Shown here: positions 7,718 to 15,846 of the stretch, one piece after another | How positions within the stretch are numbered: the first letter of the stretch is position 1 | Layout of the letters: each line of letters begins with the position of its first letter | From: Gemmiger formicilis | GTDB lineage: Bacteria > Bacillota > Clostridia > Oscillospirales > Ruminococcaceae | Assembly: GCF_024462815.1 (NCBI RefSeq) | Contig: NZ_JANGCG010000003.1 | Span: forward strand, 124,001 to 188,000 | DNA length: 64,000 nucleotides | Direction: 5' to 3' | Position numbers and translations under genes: made by a program | The notes under the pieces: generated by a model | What the model was told of the DNA's origin: nothing | The model's database searches: none | What the model saw: only the letters and a program-made list of their open reading frames with translations

Positions 7718-8500
7718 TCACCCCAGTGCCACGTCCAGCGCCATCATCAGGGTGAAGCCGAACGCAAAGCAGAGGGTGCCAAGGTTGGAGTGCTCGCCCT
7801 GCGACATTTCGGGGATAAGCTCCTCGACCACCACATACAGCATAGCGCCCGCCGCAAAGCTGAGCAGATACGGCAGCGCGGGCACCACAAGACCGGCCGC
7901 CCAGACGGTCAGCAGCGCCGCCACCGGCTCCACCGCGCCGGACAGCGTGCCCAGCCAGAACGCCCGGCCGCGGCTTGCGCCCTCGGCCTTCAGCGGCAGT
8001 GAGATGATAGCCCCCTCCGGGAAGTTCTGGATGGCAATGCCGAGTGAGAGCGCCAGCGCGCCCATCGCGGTAATCTGAGTGCTGCCGGTTAGGTACCCCG
8101 CATAGACCACGCCGACGGCCATACCCTCGGGGATGTTGTGCAGCGTTACGGCCAGCACCAGCATTGTTGTGCGGGAAAAGCCGGTTTTCGGGCCCTCGGG
8201 GCTGTCAGCGCCCTGATGCAGATGCGGCACCAGCATATCCAGCGCCAGTAGAAAGCCGACCCCCAGCCAGAAGCCGACAACCGCGGGCAAAAATGCCAGC
8301 CGTCCCAACGCGGCGGACTGCTCCATTGCAGGGATGAGTAAGCTCCAGATGGACGCCGCCACCATCACCCCGGCGGCAAAGCCGGTCAAGGCCCGCTGCA
8401 CACCGGGATGCAACGATTTTTTCATAAAAAACACGCAGGCCGAGCCCAGCGTTGTGCCCGCAAAGGGGATAAGCAGGCCGGATATAACATTAGTTAGCAT
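7718..8500 (-). CDS. ZIP-family divalent metal transporter
   Basis: A 260-residue, eight-helix metal permease of the ZIP family. The two metal-binding helices are clear: HNIPEG at 121-126 (TM4) and QNFPEG at 158-163 (TM5). A histidine-containing cytoplasmic loop (HLHQG, about 93-97) lies just before TM4. ZIP proteins carry zinc or related divalent metals into the cytoplasm. The start codon at 8500 is preceded by GGGAGGTGG and overlaps a GTTAG-N6-CTAAC inverted repeat that could be a metalloregulator site. A second ZIP gene, only distantly similar, lies at 33063-33842. Confidence 0.9.
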   Translation of the reverse strand: MLTNVISGLLIPFAGTTLGSACVFFMKKSLHPGVQRALTGFAAGVMVAASIWSLLIPAMEQSAALGRLAFLPAVVGFWLGVGFLLALDMLVPHLHQGADSPEGPKTGFSRTTMLVLAVTLHNIPEGMAVGVVYAGYLTGSTQITAMGALALSLGIAIQNFPEGAIISLPLKAEGASRGRAFWLGTLSGAVEPVAALLTVWAAGLVVPALPYLLSFAAGAMLYVVVEELIPEMSQGEHSNLGTLCFAFGFTLMMALDVALG

Positions 8501-8508
8501 TTACTAAC
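8493..8508. promoter_or_regulatory. Inverted repeat across the ZIP start codon
   Basis: GTTAG (8493-8497) and CTAAC (8504-8508) are separated by 6 bases that include the start codon. The spacing and TTAG/CTAA halves resemble sites of DtxR/MntR-like regulators. No such regulator is encoded here, so the role is a guess. Confidence 0.3.
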
Positions 8509-8553
8509 CACCTCCCAAAAAATATATAACCACCCATATGCTTTTATGGCTGG

Positions 8554-8583
8554 ATTATAGCACAGCACCCCACCGGGCGTCAA
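8554..8583 (-). promoter_or_regulatory. Promoter of the ZIP gene
   Basis: Minus strand: TTGACG (8583-8578), 18 bases, TATAAT (8559-8554). It gives a leader of about 45 bases. Confidence 0.7.
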
Positions 8584-8607
8584 GGAATGGGATTGGGAAA
8601 AACCTGC

Positions 8608-8695
8608 GGGTCGATGTGAGCATCGACCCCTACAACTCAACGGGTGATGAATAGCATACCTCCGCAAACACGGAGGGGTCAAGACCCCTCCCTAC
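8608..8695. repeat. Two dispersed hairpins upstream of pgk
   Basis: The first pairs GGGTCGATG (8608-8616) with CATCGACCC (8621-8629) and ends CCCCTAC. The second pairs GGAGGGGTC (8672-8680) with GACCCCTCC (8683-8691) and ends CCCTAC. The stems differ in sequence but share the same 3' end. Apart from these and the two promoters, the 8501-8887 gap shows nothing. Confidence 0.7.
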
Positions 8696-8790
8696 AGGCG
8701 TGCCGGAAACAGCAGCCAATAAAAACCATGTCCTACACAAAAATTTTACACCCCCTTCACACAAACCGGTTAAAAAAATATCAAAAACAC

Positions 8791-8819
8791 TTGCGCAAAT
8801 CCGGATTTGTGCGTATAAT
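8791..8819 (+). promoter_or_regulatory. Promoter of pgk
   Basis: TTGCGC (8791-8796), 17 bases, TATAAT (8814-8819), giving a leader of about 60 bases before the pgk start. Confidence 0.8.
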
Positions 8820-8887
8820 AGAAGAAACCCCTTGGGGCGCGGTGCGCCCCGCCAAAAATGTGAAACATACCGAGAGGAGCTTTTACT

Positions 8888-10096
8888 ATGGGTTTGGGTA
8901 AAAAGACCATTGACGATGAGAACTACGCCGGTAAGCGCGTACTGGTTCGCTGCGACTTCAACGTCCCTATGAAGGACGGCGTTATCACCAACGATAACCG
9001 TATCAATGCCGCACTGCCGACCATCAAGAAGCTGATCAACGATGGCGCAAAGGTCATCCTGTGCAGCCATCTGGGCAAGCCTAAGAACGGCCCCGAGGCT
9101 AAGTTCAGCCTGGCCCCCGTGGCTGTCCGCCTGAGTGAGAAGCTGGGCCAGCCCGTCACCTTTGCTGACGATGACACCGTTGTCGGCGAGAACGCCAAGG
9201 CTGCTGTTGCCACGATGGGCAACGGCGATGTTGTGCTGCTGCAGAACACCCGCTTCCGCAAGGAGGAGACCAAGAACGAGCCCGCCTTCAGCGAAGAGCT
9301 GGCCAGCCTCGCCGACGCTTATGTTGACGATGCCTTTGGCTCCTGCCACCGTGCCCACTGCTCCACCGCCGGTGTTACCGACTATGTCAAGGATACCGCT
9401 GTCGGCTACCTGATGGAGAAGGAAATCAAGTATCTGGGCAACGCTGTGAATGACCCCGAGCGTCCCTTCACCGCTATTCTGGGCGGTGCCAAGGTTGCGG
9501 ATAAGCTGAACGTTATCTCTAACCTGCTGGAGAAGGTCGACACCCTGATCATCGGCGGCGGCATGGCCTACACCTTCCTGAAGGCGCAGGGCTATGAGAT
9601 CGGCAAGAGCCTGTGCGATGATTCCAAGCTGGATTACTGCAAGGAAATGATGGCCAAGGCCAAGGAGAAGGGCGTCAAGCTGCTCCTGCCTGTCGATGCT
9701 GCCTGCATCAAGGACTTCCCCGATCCCATTGATGCCCCCATCGAGACCGTGATCGTCCCCACCACCGCTATCCCGGCTGACATGGAAGGCTGCGACATCG
9801 GCCCCGAGACCATGAAGCTGTTTGCTGACGCCGTCAAGGCCAGCAAGACCGTTGTCTGGAACGGCCCCATGGGCGTGTTTGAGAACCCGACTCTGGCTGC
9901 CGGCACCCTGGCTGTTGCCAAGGCTATGGCTGAGAGCGATGCCACCACCGTTATCGGCGGCGGCGACTCCGCTGCAGCTGTCCAGCAGATGGGTCTGGGC
10001 GACAAGATGACCCACATCTCCACCGGCGGCGGCGCTTCTCTCGAGTACCTCGAGGGCAAGGAGCTGCCCGGTATCGCCGTCATCCAGAAGGCATAA
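8888..10096 (+). CDS. pgk: Phosphoglycerate kinase
   Basis: A 402-residue monomeric two-domain enzyme of the usual length. It transfers a phosphate from 1,3-bisphosphoglycerate to ADP in lower glycolysis. The N-domain substrate motif RCDFNVPM is near residue 20, the basic patch HLGKP near 61, and the C-terminal GGGDSAAA nucleotide loop near 358. GAGAGGAG precedes the ATG. The gene uses a narrow set of GC-ending codons, as expected of a highly expressed protein. It leads a pgk-tpiA-gpmI series; the gap (GAPDH) gene is not in the window. Confidence 0.98.
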   Translation: MGLGKKTIDDENYAGKRVLVRCDFNVPMKDGVITNDNRINAALPTIKKLINDGAKVILCSHLGKPKNGPEAKFSLAPVAVRLSEKLGQPVTFADDDTVVGENAKAAVATMGNGDVVLLQNTRFRKEETKNEPAFSEELASLADAYVDDAFGSCHRAHCSTAGVTDYVKDTAVGYLMEKEIKYLGNAVNDPERPFTAILGGAKVADKLNVISNLLEKVDTLIIGGGMAYTFLKAQGYEIGKSLCDDSKLDYCKEMMAKAKEKGVKLLLPVDAACIKDFPDPIDAPIETVIVPTTAIPADMEGCDIGPETMKLFADAVKASKTVVWNGPMGVFENPTLAAGTLAVAKAMAESDATTVIGGGDSAAAVQQMGLGDKMTHISTGGGASLEYLEGKELPGIAVIQKA

Positions 10097-10106
10097 GAAA
10101 CCGCAA

Positions 10107-10146
10107 GGCGCGGCGGCAGAGCCGCCGCGCCCCCCCCCCCCCCCCC
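10107..10146 (+). terminator. GC stem followed by a 17-base C run
   Basis: An 11-bp stem (GGCGCGGCGGC, loop AGA, GCCGCCGCGCC) starts 10 bases after the pgk stop and merges into an unbroken run of 17 C's (10130-10146). There is no T tract, so if it terminates it does so by an unusual signal. A second small stem, CTTTCTTG...CAAGAAAAG, follows at 10149-10169. Confidence 0.5.
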
Positions 10147-10177
10147 GCCTTTCTTGTGAACAAGAAAAGCGCGAAAT

Positions 10178-10300
10178 AAAAAAGAATAAATAATAAATAA
10201 TAAATGAAGGTGAACCGCCGCTGCGCGGCTCAAAAAATTTGCTTTTGCCTTCAGGCAAAAGCCCACCGAATTTATTATTTATTATTTCTTATCTATTATT
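10178..10300. repeat. AT-rich-ended MITE-like element, copy 1
   Basis: A left arm of repeated AATAAAT units (10183-10205) is the inverted repeat of the right arm (10270-10290), 17 bases matching exactly. The GC-rich core has CGCCGCTGCGCGGCTCAAAA and a GCTTTTGCC/GGCAAAAGC hairpin. The core motif recurs in copy 3 (63278-63405). It fills the pgk-tpiA gap, so tpiA transcripts start inside or read through it. Confidence 0.65.
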
Positions 10301-10345
10301 TGCTTATTGCCACTTTATAATTTACAGTAAGGAGTACAACCAACC

Positions 10346-11116
10346 ATGGATAAACAGAATCGTAAAGCTATCATTGCCGGCAACTGGAAGATGAACAAGA
10401 CCGCCACCGAGGCCAAGGCCCTCATCAGCGAGCTGATTCCCGCTGTGAAGGACGCCGGCTGCGAGGTCGTCATCTGCGTTCCCTTCACCGACCTGGTCAC
10501 CGCTGTGGAGATGACCAAGGGCACCAACATCCACGTTGGCGCTGAGAACGTCCACTTTGAGAAGTCCGGCGCCTTCACCGGCGAGATTTCCGCCGATATG
10601 CTGACCGACCTCGGCGTTGAGTATGTGGTTATCGGCCACAGCGAGCGCCGCCAGTATTTTGCCGAGACCAACGAGACTGTCAACAAGCGCACCAAGGCAG
10701 CACTGGCCGGCGGCCTCAAGCCCATCATCTGCGTCGGCGAGAGCCTTGACCAGCGTGAGCAGGGTGTCACCGAGGAGCTGGTCCGTATGCAGGTCAAGAT
10801 CGCCTTGAACGGCGTCACCGCTGACGAGCTGAAGAACGTTGTTATCGCCTATGAGCCCATCTGGGCCATCGGCACCGGCAAGACCGCTACCGCTGACCAG
10901 GCCGAGGAGGTCTGCGCCGCCATCCGCAAGGTGGTCGGCGAGCTGTACGGCGAGGACGCTGCCAAGGCCCTGACCGTTCAGTACGGCGGCAGCATGAACC
11001 CGAAGAACGCCGAGGAGCTGCTCAGCAAGCCTGATGTTGACGGCGGCCTGATTGGCGGCGCTTCTCTGAAGGCTGACCAGTTTGCCGTGATTGTGGACGC
11101 TGCCACCAAGGGCTGA
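10346..11116 (+). CDS. tpiA: Triosephosphate isomerase
   Basis: A 256-residue TIM barrel that interconverts dihydroxyacetone phosphate and glyceraldehyde 3-phosphate. All three catalytic residues are visible: Lys15 in AGNWKMN, His98 in VIGHSE and Glu170 in [11 protein letters not shown]. The phosphate-binding YGGS and GGLIGGASL motifs lie near the C-terminus. AAGGAG lies 10 bases before the ATG. It sits between pgk and gpmI, with a terminator-like stem on its 3' side. No clear promoter is visible directly upstream, so it may depend on read-through from pgk. Confidence 0.98.
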   Translation: MDKQNRKAIIAGNWKMNKTATEAKALISELIPAVKDAGCEVVICVPFTDLVTAVEMTKGTNIHVGAENVHFEKSGAFTGEISADMLTDLGVEYVVIGHSERRQYFAETNETVNKRTKAALAGGLKPIICVGESLDQREQGVTEELVRMQVKIALNGVTADELKNVVIAYEPIWAIGTGKTATADQAEEVCAAIRKVVGELYGEDAAKALTVQYGGSMNPKNAEELLSKPDVDGGLIGGASLKADQFAVIVDAATKG

Positions 11117-11123
11117 TTGCAAC

Positions 11124-11151
11124 AAAGGCTTCCCCCAAGGGGAAGCCTTTT
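11124..11151 (+). terminator. Stem-loop between tpiA and gpmI
   Basis: AAAGGCTTCCCC (11124-11135) pairs with GGGGAAGCCTTT (11139-11150) over a CAA loop. The T run is short (four T's), so it is probably a weak terminator that lets some transcripts reach gpmI 25 bases on. Confidence 0.6.
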
Positions 11152-11175
11152 CAACGAAAAGGAGTCTACAAATCT

Positions 11176-12699
11176 ATGTCTAAAAAACCTGTTATGCTCT
11201 GCATCATGGACGGCTTCGGCTGGACGCCGGATGTGACCTACGGCAACGCCGTGGTTGCCGCCAACAAGCCGAACCTGGACAAGCTGTTTGCCAACTACCC
11301 CATGACCACCATTGAGGCCAGCGGTATGGCAGTCGGCCTGCCTGACGGTCAGATGGGCAACTCTGAGGTCGGCCACACCAATATGGGCGCAGGCCGCATC
11401 GTTTACCAGCAGCTGACCCTCATCACCAAGTCCATCAAGGACGGCGAGATGCTGAAAAACCCCGTGCTGGTCAAGAATATGAAGGCAGCCATCGACGCAG
11501 GCAAGGCCATCCACCTGATGGGTCTTGTCGGCACCGGCGGCGTGCACAGCCATGCCGACCACTGGTACGGCGTGCTGGAAATGGCCAAGCAGATGGGCGC
11601 CAAGGAGGTCTATCTGCACTGCATCATGGACGGCCGTGATACCGACCCGCACAGCGGCAAGGGCTTCCTGGCTGACCTGCAGGCCAAGCTGGACGAGCTG
11701 GGCATCGGCAAGATTGCCAGCGTCTCCGGCCGTTACTACGCGATGGACCGCGATAACAACTGGGACCGCGAGGAGAAGGCCTACGCTGCCTTTGTCTACG
11801 GCGAGGGCAACCACGCTGCCAACGCAGCCGAGGCCATCGAGGCCAGCTATGCCGCCGATGTCACCGATGAGTTCGTCATTCCTGTGGTCACCTGCGAGGG
11901 CGGCCGCGTGCAGGACGGCGACACCGTCATCTTTATGAACTTCCGCCCCGACCGTGCCCGCCAGATGACCCGCATCTTCTGCGATGACGACTTCACCGGC
12001 TTTGAGCGCCGCGGCGGCCGCAAGCAGGTTCACTATGTCTGCATGGCCGAGTATGATGCCACCATGCCCAACTGCGAGGTTGCCTACCCGCCGGTTGAGC
12101 TGAAGAACACGCTGGGCGAGTATCTGGCCGCCAACGGCAAGACCCAGCTGCGCATTGCCGAGACCGAGAAGTATGCCCACGTGACCTTCTTCTTCAACGG
12201 CGGTGTGGAGCAGCCCTGCGAGGGCGAGGACCGCAAGGTCATCCCCAGCCCGAAGGTTGCCACCTACGACCTCAAGCCCGAAATGAGCGCCTATGAGGTT
12301 GCCGATGAGTGCAAGGCCCGCATCGAAAGCGGCAAGTACGATGTCATCATCCTGAACTTTGCCAACTGCGATATGGTCGGCCACACCGGCGTGTTTGACG
12401 CCGCTGTCAAGGCTGTCGAGGCCGTTGACAAGTGCGTGGGCGAGGTCACCGATGCCGTGCTGAAGGCCGGCGGTGTGGTGTTCCTGACCGCTGACCACGG
12501 CAACGCCGAGAAGATGAAGAACCCCGACGGCTCTCCCTTCACGGCGCACACCACCAACGTGGTGCCCTTCGCTGTGATTGGCGCTGGCGATGTGAAGCTG
12601 CGTGAGGGCGGCTGCCTGGCAGATATTGCCCCCACCATGTTGCCCTACATCGGCCTGCCCGTCCCCGCGGAAATGACCGGTAAGAGCATCATCGAGTAA
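11176..12699 (+). CDS. gpmI: 2,3-bisphosphoglycerate-independent phosphoglycerate mutase
   Basis: A 507-residue metalloenzyme of the alkaline-phosphatase superfamily, converting 3- to 2-phosphoglycerate in lower glycolysis. Asp12 (MDGFG) and the phosphoserine Ser63 (GQMGNSEVGHTN) are in place. Later metal ligands are seen in the NFANCDMVGHTG and TADHGNAE motifs (about 393 and 440). The length fits the Mn-dependent iPGM family. AAAAGGAG precedes the ATG. It closes the pgk-tpiA-gpmI series, and a strong terminator follows 19 bases after the stop. Confidence 0.98.
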   Translation: MSKKPVMLCIMDGFGWTPDVTYGNAVVAANKPNLDKLFANYPMTTIEASGMAVGLPDGQMGNSEVGHTNMGAGRIVYQQLTLITKSIKDGEMLKNPVLVKNMKAAIDAGKAIHLMGLVGTGGVHSHADHWYGVLEMAKQMGAKEVYLHCIMDGRDTDPHSGKGFLADLQAKLDELGIGKIASVSGRYYAMDRDNNWDREEKAYAAFVYGEGNHAANAAEAIEASYAADVTDEFVIPVVTCEGGRVQDGDTVIFMNFRPDRARQMTRIFCDDDFTGFERRGGRKQVHYVCMAEYDATMPNCEVAYPPVELKNTLGEYLAANGKTQLRIAETEKYAHVTFFFNGGVEQPCEGEDRKVIPSPKVATYDLKPEMSAYEVADECKARIESGKYDVIILNFANCDMVGHTGVFDAAVKAVEAVDKCVGEVTDAVLKAGGVVFLTADHGNAEKMKNPDGSPFTAHTTNVVPFAVIGAGDVKLREGGCLADIAPTMLPYIGLPVPAEMTGKSIIE

Positions 12700-12717
12700 T
12701 TTTACACCCAATACCCC

Positions 12718-12746
12718 GCGGCAGGCTTTTGGCCTGCCGCTTTTTT
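12718..12746 (+). terminator. Intrinsic terminator after gpmI
   Basis: GCGGCAGGC (12718-12726) and GCCTGCCGC (12732-12740) form a 9-bp stem with a TTTTG loop and six T's. Confidence 0.88.
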
Positions 12747-12786
12747 GTGGGAAACGTGAGGGACGGCATTTACCGCAAACAACGCA

Positions 12787-12814
12787 GTAGGGGCGGGGCT
12801 CTGCTCCGCCCGCG
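12787..12814. repeat. Dispersed palindromic hairpin upstream of the glycan locus
   Basis: GTAGGGGCGGGGC...GCTCCGCCCGC, with one G-T wobble in the stem; a family member with the GTAGGGG end on the left. The rest of the 12700-13030 gap holds the gpmI terminator and a promoter; I see no gene in it. Confidence 0.65.
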
Positions 12815-12902
12815 GAAGCTGCCCGGCAGCACCCGCCTATGGGAAAGCCTGCGGGCCAATGCCCAAGCACAACAGCCGGTACCCGCCCTCTCCGCTTTTA
12901 TC

Positions 12903-12931
12903 TTGCTATTTTCCGGCAAATGCGGTATAGT
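12903..12931 (+). promoter_or_regulatory. Promoter of the first amidotransferase unit
   Basis: TTGCTA (12903-12908), 17 bases, TATAGT (12926-12931), with a leader of about 95 bases to the start at 13031. Confidence 0.72.
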
Positions 12932-13030
12932 AGTCTTACGGAAAACCTCTTTTCAAGAGAAACATTCCACCAAGCTGTAAATTGAATCTGTCTGCAAAAC
13001 TGACTGCATTATCAAATAAGGAGTGTTCTT

Positions 13031-14152
13031 ATGCGTTACTGCAAAAAATGTACGATGCCCGACACCCGCCCCGGTATCACCTTTGATGCCGAGGGCGTCT
13101 GCAGCGCCTGCCGCCACTACGAGAACCGCAAGAACGTGGACTGGGATGCCCGCTTCAAGGAGTTCGAGGCCTACTGCGATAAGTACCGCGGCATGAACGG
13201 CCCCGGTGGCTATGACTGCGCTGTTGCCGTTTCCGGCGGCAAGGACAGCCACTTCCAGGTCTGGATGCTGAAAGAGGTTATGCACATGAACCCCATCCTG
13301 TTCAGCGTGGAGGATAACTTCCCCATGACGCAGGCGGGCATCCACAACTTGAAAAACATCAGCGAGGAATTTGGCTGCACCATCATCTCCTGCAAGCCCA
13401 ACATCAAGGTGCAGAAGATTCTGATGCGCAAATTCTTTGAAAAGTACGGCAAGCCGACCTGGTACGTTGACCGCCTGATTTACACCTTCCCCCTGCATAT
13501 GGCCGCCAAGTTTAACACCCCGATGCTCTGCTACGGCGAGAACGTCAGCTTTGAGTACGGCGGCAACGCCGACAAGGAAACCTACTCCGCCATGGACCAG
13601 ATTGAGAACGGCGTGGCTGTCGGTATGCCGATGGAGGAACTGCTGGGTGACGGCGTGACCGAGAAGGACCTCTCCCTGACGCTGGCCCCCAGCGCCGAGG
13701 AACGCGCCAAGCTCGACCCGTTCTATATGAGCTACTTTGTGCCGTGGAACAGCTACAAGAACTACCAGATTGCCAAGGCGCACGGCTTCCACGACCTGAC
13801 CCATGAGTGGGATCGCACCCACCACGCCGAAAACTTTGACCAGATCGACTCCCGCGCCTATCTGGTGCACAGCTGGCTGAAGTATCCCAAGTTCGGCCAC
13901 GCCGCCGCCACCGACTACACCGCCCGCTACATCCGCTACGGTATGATGACCCGCGAGGAGGCTATTCCCATCATCAAGGAGCGCGACGGCAAGCTGGACC
14001 CGCTCTGCGTGCGTGACTTCTGCGAGTTCTGCGGCTACACCGAGACCGAGTTCTGGAAAATTATGGACAAGTTCTACAACCGCGACCTGTTTGAGAAGAA
14101 TGACTGTGGCGAGTGGCAGCTCAAGCACCCCATCTGGGAGGAGAACAAGTAA
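13031..14152 (+). CDS. N-acetyl sugar amidotransferase (PP-loop ATPase), short form
   Basis: A 373-residue member of the WbpG/PseA-type N-acetyl sugar amidotransferase family. Two CxxC pairs at the N-terminus (C4/C7 and C24/C27) look like a zinc site. The PP-loop pyrophosphatase motif is SGGKDS at 68-73. Known members use ATP and ammonia, supplied by a HisH/HisF-type pair, to turn an N-acetyl group of a sugar into an acetamidino group (as in bacterial O-antigen and sialic-acid-like sugars). A matching pair lies at 17230-18629, but a second, longer homologue sits beside that pair. AAGGAG precedes the ATG; the Dabb gene follows without a gap. Confidence 0.88.
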   Translation: MRYCKKCTMPDTRPGITFDAEGVCSACRHYENRKNVDWDARFKEFEAYCDKYRGMNGPGGYDCAVAVSGGKDSHFQVWMLKEVMHMNPILFSVEDNFPMTQAGIHNLKNISEEFGCTIISCKPNIKVQKILMRKFFEKYGKPTWYVDRLIYTFPLHMAAKFNTPMLCYGENVSFEYGGNADKETYSAMDQIENGVAVGMPMEELLGDGVTEKDLSLTLAPSAEERAKLDPFYMSYFVPWNSYKNYQIAKAHGFHDLTHEWDRTHHAENFDQIDSRAYLVHSWLKYPKFGHAAATDYTARYIRYGMMTREEAIPIIKERDGKLDPLCVRDFCEFCGYTETEFWKIMDKFYNRDLFEKNDCGEWQLKHPIWEENK

Positions 14153-14455
14153 ATGGTACGTCATGTCATTCTCTGGAAGCTGAAGGAAATGCCCGACGCC
14201 GAGAAGGCCGCCGTCAAGGCCGGCATCAAGGCAGGACTGGAAGGCCTGGCCGGTCAGATTCCCGGCCTGCTGGAGGTGCACGTCTACACCGACGCCCTGC
14301 CCAGCAGCGCCAACGCGGATCTGATGCTGGACACCACCTTTACCGACGCCGCCGCGCTGAAGGGCTACTCCACCCACCCGGCCCATGTGGCCGTGGCCGA
14401 TGGCAAGGTGCGCCCCTACACCGCCGTGCGGACCTGTCTGGATTTTACGGTATAA
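14153..14455 (+). CDS. Dabb (stress-responsive A/B barrel) domain protein
   Basis: A 100-residue single-domain protein opening MVRHVILWKLKE, the typical first strand of the dimeric alpha/beta-barrel (Dabb) fold. The central helix and the late STHPAHVAVADG stretch also match that family. Known Dabb proteins range from stress proteins to small cyclases; the fold is ferredoxin-like and works as a dimer. The ATG directly follows the TAA of the amidotransferase, so the two are translationally linked. Its presence inside a sugar-amidation locus is unusual; a role in modifying a small sugar intermediate is only a guess. Confidence 0.82.
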   Translation: MVRHVILWKLKEMPDAEKAAVKAGIKAGLEGLAGQIPGLLEVHVYTDALPSSANADLMLDTTFTDAAALKGYSTHPAHVAVADGKVRPYTAVRTCLDFTV

Positions 14456-14472
14456 GAATAAAAAGTATTGCA

Positions 14473-14540
14473 GGGGCGGATTTCCTGTCCGCCCGCGGGT
14501 CATAGCGGCTTAGCGGGCGGACAGGGAATCCGCCCCTACG
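14473..14540. repeat. Nested double hairpin (24-bp inverted repeat)
   Basis: The left arm 14473-14496 and right arm 14513-14536 are inverted copies matching at 23 of 24 bases. Each arm is itself a small palindrome (GGGCGGA...TCCGCCC). The end is CCCCTAC. It lies between the Dabb and amidohydrolase genes and may fold as one long stem or as two short ones. Confidence 0.75.
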
Positions 14541-14556
14541 AGGTAACGGAGGTAAA

Positions 14557-15723
14557 ATGGTTATGGCAGCAACTTTAATCAAAAACGGCCTCGTCCATGA
14601 TGCCGTACACCGCGATGCGTATAAGGCGGATATTCTGCTGGCTGACGGCAAGATCACCGCCATCGGCAGTGACTTGGACGCCCCGGCAGACGCTGAAATT
14701 TTTGAGGCAGATGGCCTTGACGTATTCCCCGGCTTTGTCGATGCCCACACCCATATCGGGCTGGACGGCTACGGCATCGGCTATGAGGGCTGCGACTACA
14801 ACGAGATGAACGACATCTGGACGCCGCAGCTCCGCGCCATTGACGGCATCAACCCGCGTGACCCCTCGCTGGGGGATGCACGCCGTGCGGGCGTGACCTG
14901 CGTCTGCACCGGGCCGGGCAGCGCCAATGTGCTGGGCGGCACGTTCTTAGCAATGAAAACCGTGGGCGACCGCGTGGACAATATGGTTGTGCGGGACCCG
15001 GTCGCGATGAAGTGCGCCTTCGGCGAAAACCCCAAGCGCTGCTACCGTGACAAGTGCGATTCCACGCGTATGTCCACGGCGGCCTTCCTGCGCGGCGCAC
15101 TGATGCAGGCCCGCGACTACGGCGCCCGCAAGCAGGCGGCCAACGGCGATGTGACCAAGATGCCCGCCTATAACCAGAAGTTGGAGGCCCTGCTGCCGGT
15201 GCTGGCGCGGGAAATCCCCCTAAAGGCGCACGCCCATCAGGCAAATGATATCTTTACCGCACTGCGCATTGCGCGGGAGTTCAACCTGCGCCTGACGCTG
15301 GAGCACGTGACCGAGGGCCACCTCATTGTGGACGAGCTGGCCAAGGAGAAGGACGTCCCGATGGCGGTCGGCCCCAGCCTGACCTTTGCCAGCAAATATG
15401 AGCTGCAGAACAAATCGTGGGCAACCCCCGGCGTGCTGGCCAAGGCGGGCTGCCATGTCTCCATCATCACGGACAACTCGGTCATTCCGCAGCAGTATCT
15501 GCCGCTCTGCGCCGGTATGGCCATCAAGGCGGGCATGGACCCGTTCGATGCGCTGAAGGCCATCACCCTCAACCCGGCGGAGCATATCGGCGTGGCCGAC
15601 CGCGTCGGCTCGCTGGAGGTTGGCAAGGACGCGGACGTTGTCATCACCGCCGGCAGCCCCTTTGAAGTTATGACCCCCGTGAAGGCCGTCTTTATTGACG
15701 GAAACCGTGTGGATAACGGCTGA
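14557..15723 (+). CDS. Metal-dependent amidohydrolase (imidazolonepropionase-like)
   Basis: A 388-residue amidohydrolase-superfamily enzyme with a small beta-sandwich formed by both termini and a TIM-barrel core. The metal ligands are all visible: H64 and H66 (VDAHTHIG), a histidine in KAHAHQAND, one in LEHVTEG and the Asp of IITDNSV. The C-terminus (GSLEVGKDADVVI) is typical. The substrate is unknown; relatives hydrolyse cyclic amides, ureas or N-acyl sugars. Two ATGs are possible (14557 and 14563); GGAGG lies 4 and 10 bases before them respectively. It lies between the two amidotransferase genes, so it may act on an amidine or amide sugar intermediate (inference). Confidence 0.85.
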   Translation: MVMAATLIKNGLVHDAVHRDAYKADILLADGKITAIGSDLDAPADAEIFEADGLDVFPGFVDAHTHIGLDGYGIGYEGCDYNEMNDIWTPQLRAIDGINPRDPSLGDARRAGVTCVCTGPGSANVLGGTFLAMKTVGDRVDNMVVRDPVAMKCAFGENPKRCYRDKCDSTRMSTAAFLRGALMQARDYGARKQAANGDVTKMPAYNQKLEALLPVLAREIPLKAHAHQANDIFTALRIAREFNLRLTLEHVTEGHLIVDELAKEKDVPMAVGPSLTFASKYELQNKSWATPGVLAKAGCHVSIITDNSVIPQQYLPLCAGMAIKAGMDPFDALKAITLNPAEHIGVADRVGSLEVGKDADVVITAGSPFEVMTPVKAVFIDGNRVDNG

Positions 15724-15728
15724 CCCTC

Positions 15729-15757
15729 TTGCAAAATAAAACGCCCTGTGTTATAAT
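15729..15757 (+). promoter_or_regulatory. Promoter immediately upstream of a long stem-loop
   Basis: TTGCAA (15729-15734), 17 bases, TATAAT (15752-15757). Transcription would start near 15764, about 7 bases before the stem-loop at 15771. Confidence 0.72.
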
Positions 15758-15768
15758 ACCATCAACGG

Positions 15769-15812
15769 CAAAGGCGCCGTCTGATAGCATTGCTATCGGA
15801 CGGCGCCTTTTT
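15769..15812 (+). terminator. Long stem-loop with T run
   Basis: AAGGCGCCGTC (15771-15781) pairs with GACGGCGCCTT (15799-15809), and inside it GATAGC pairs with GCTATC around ATT; T's and a second T run follow (TTTTTATTTTT). It could end the amidohydrolase transcript or attenuate the transcript starting just before it. Confidence 0.75.
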
Positions 15813-15846
15813 ATTTTTGGTACAAAGCCGAATGGAGTGTAGAAAT

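Noticed and set aside
8630..10258. A 542-codon minus-strand frame opposite pgk
   Set aside because: It mirrors the pgk codon pattern (Gly/Ala/Leu-rich low complexity), has no ribosome site and no recognisable motif.
10300..10321. Promoter of tpiA (TTGCTT and TATAAT)
   Set aside because: The spacing between the two boxes is only 10 bases, far from 17, so I do not call it.
10978..12870. A 630-codon minus-strand frame opposite gpmI and the end of tpiA
   Set aside because: Same reason: an antisense shadow of a highly expressed, biased gene.
12953..14503. A 516-codon minus-strand frame opposite the short amidotransferase
   Set aside because: The plus strand encodes intact CxxC and SGGKDS motifs; the antisense protein has none.
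15790..15846. Upstream start for the long amidotransferase
   Set aside because: The codons lie within the stem-loop and T run; the ATG at 15847 follows a ribosome site.
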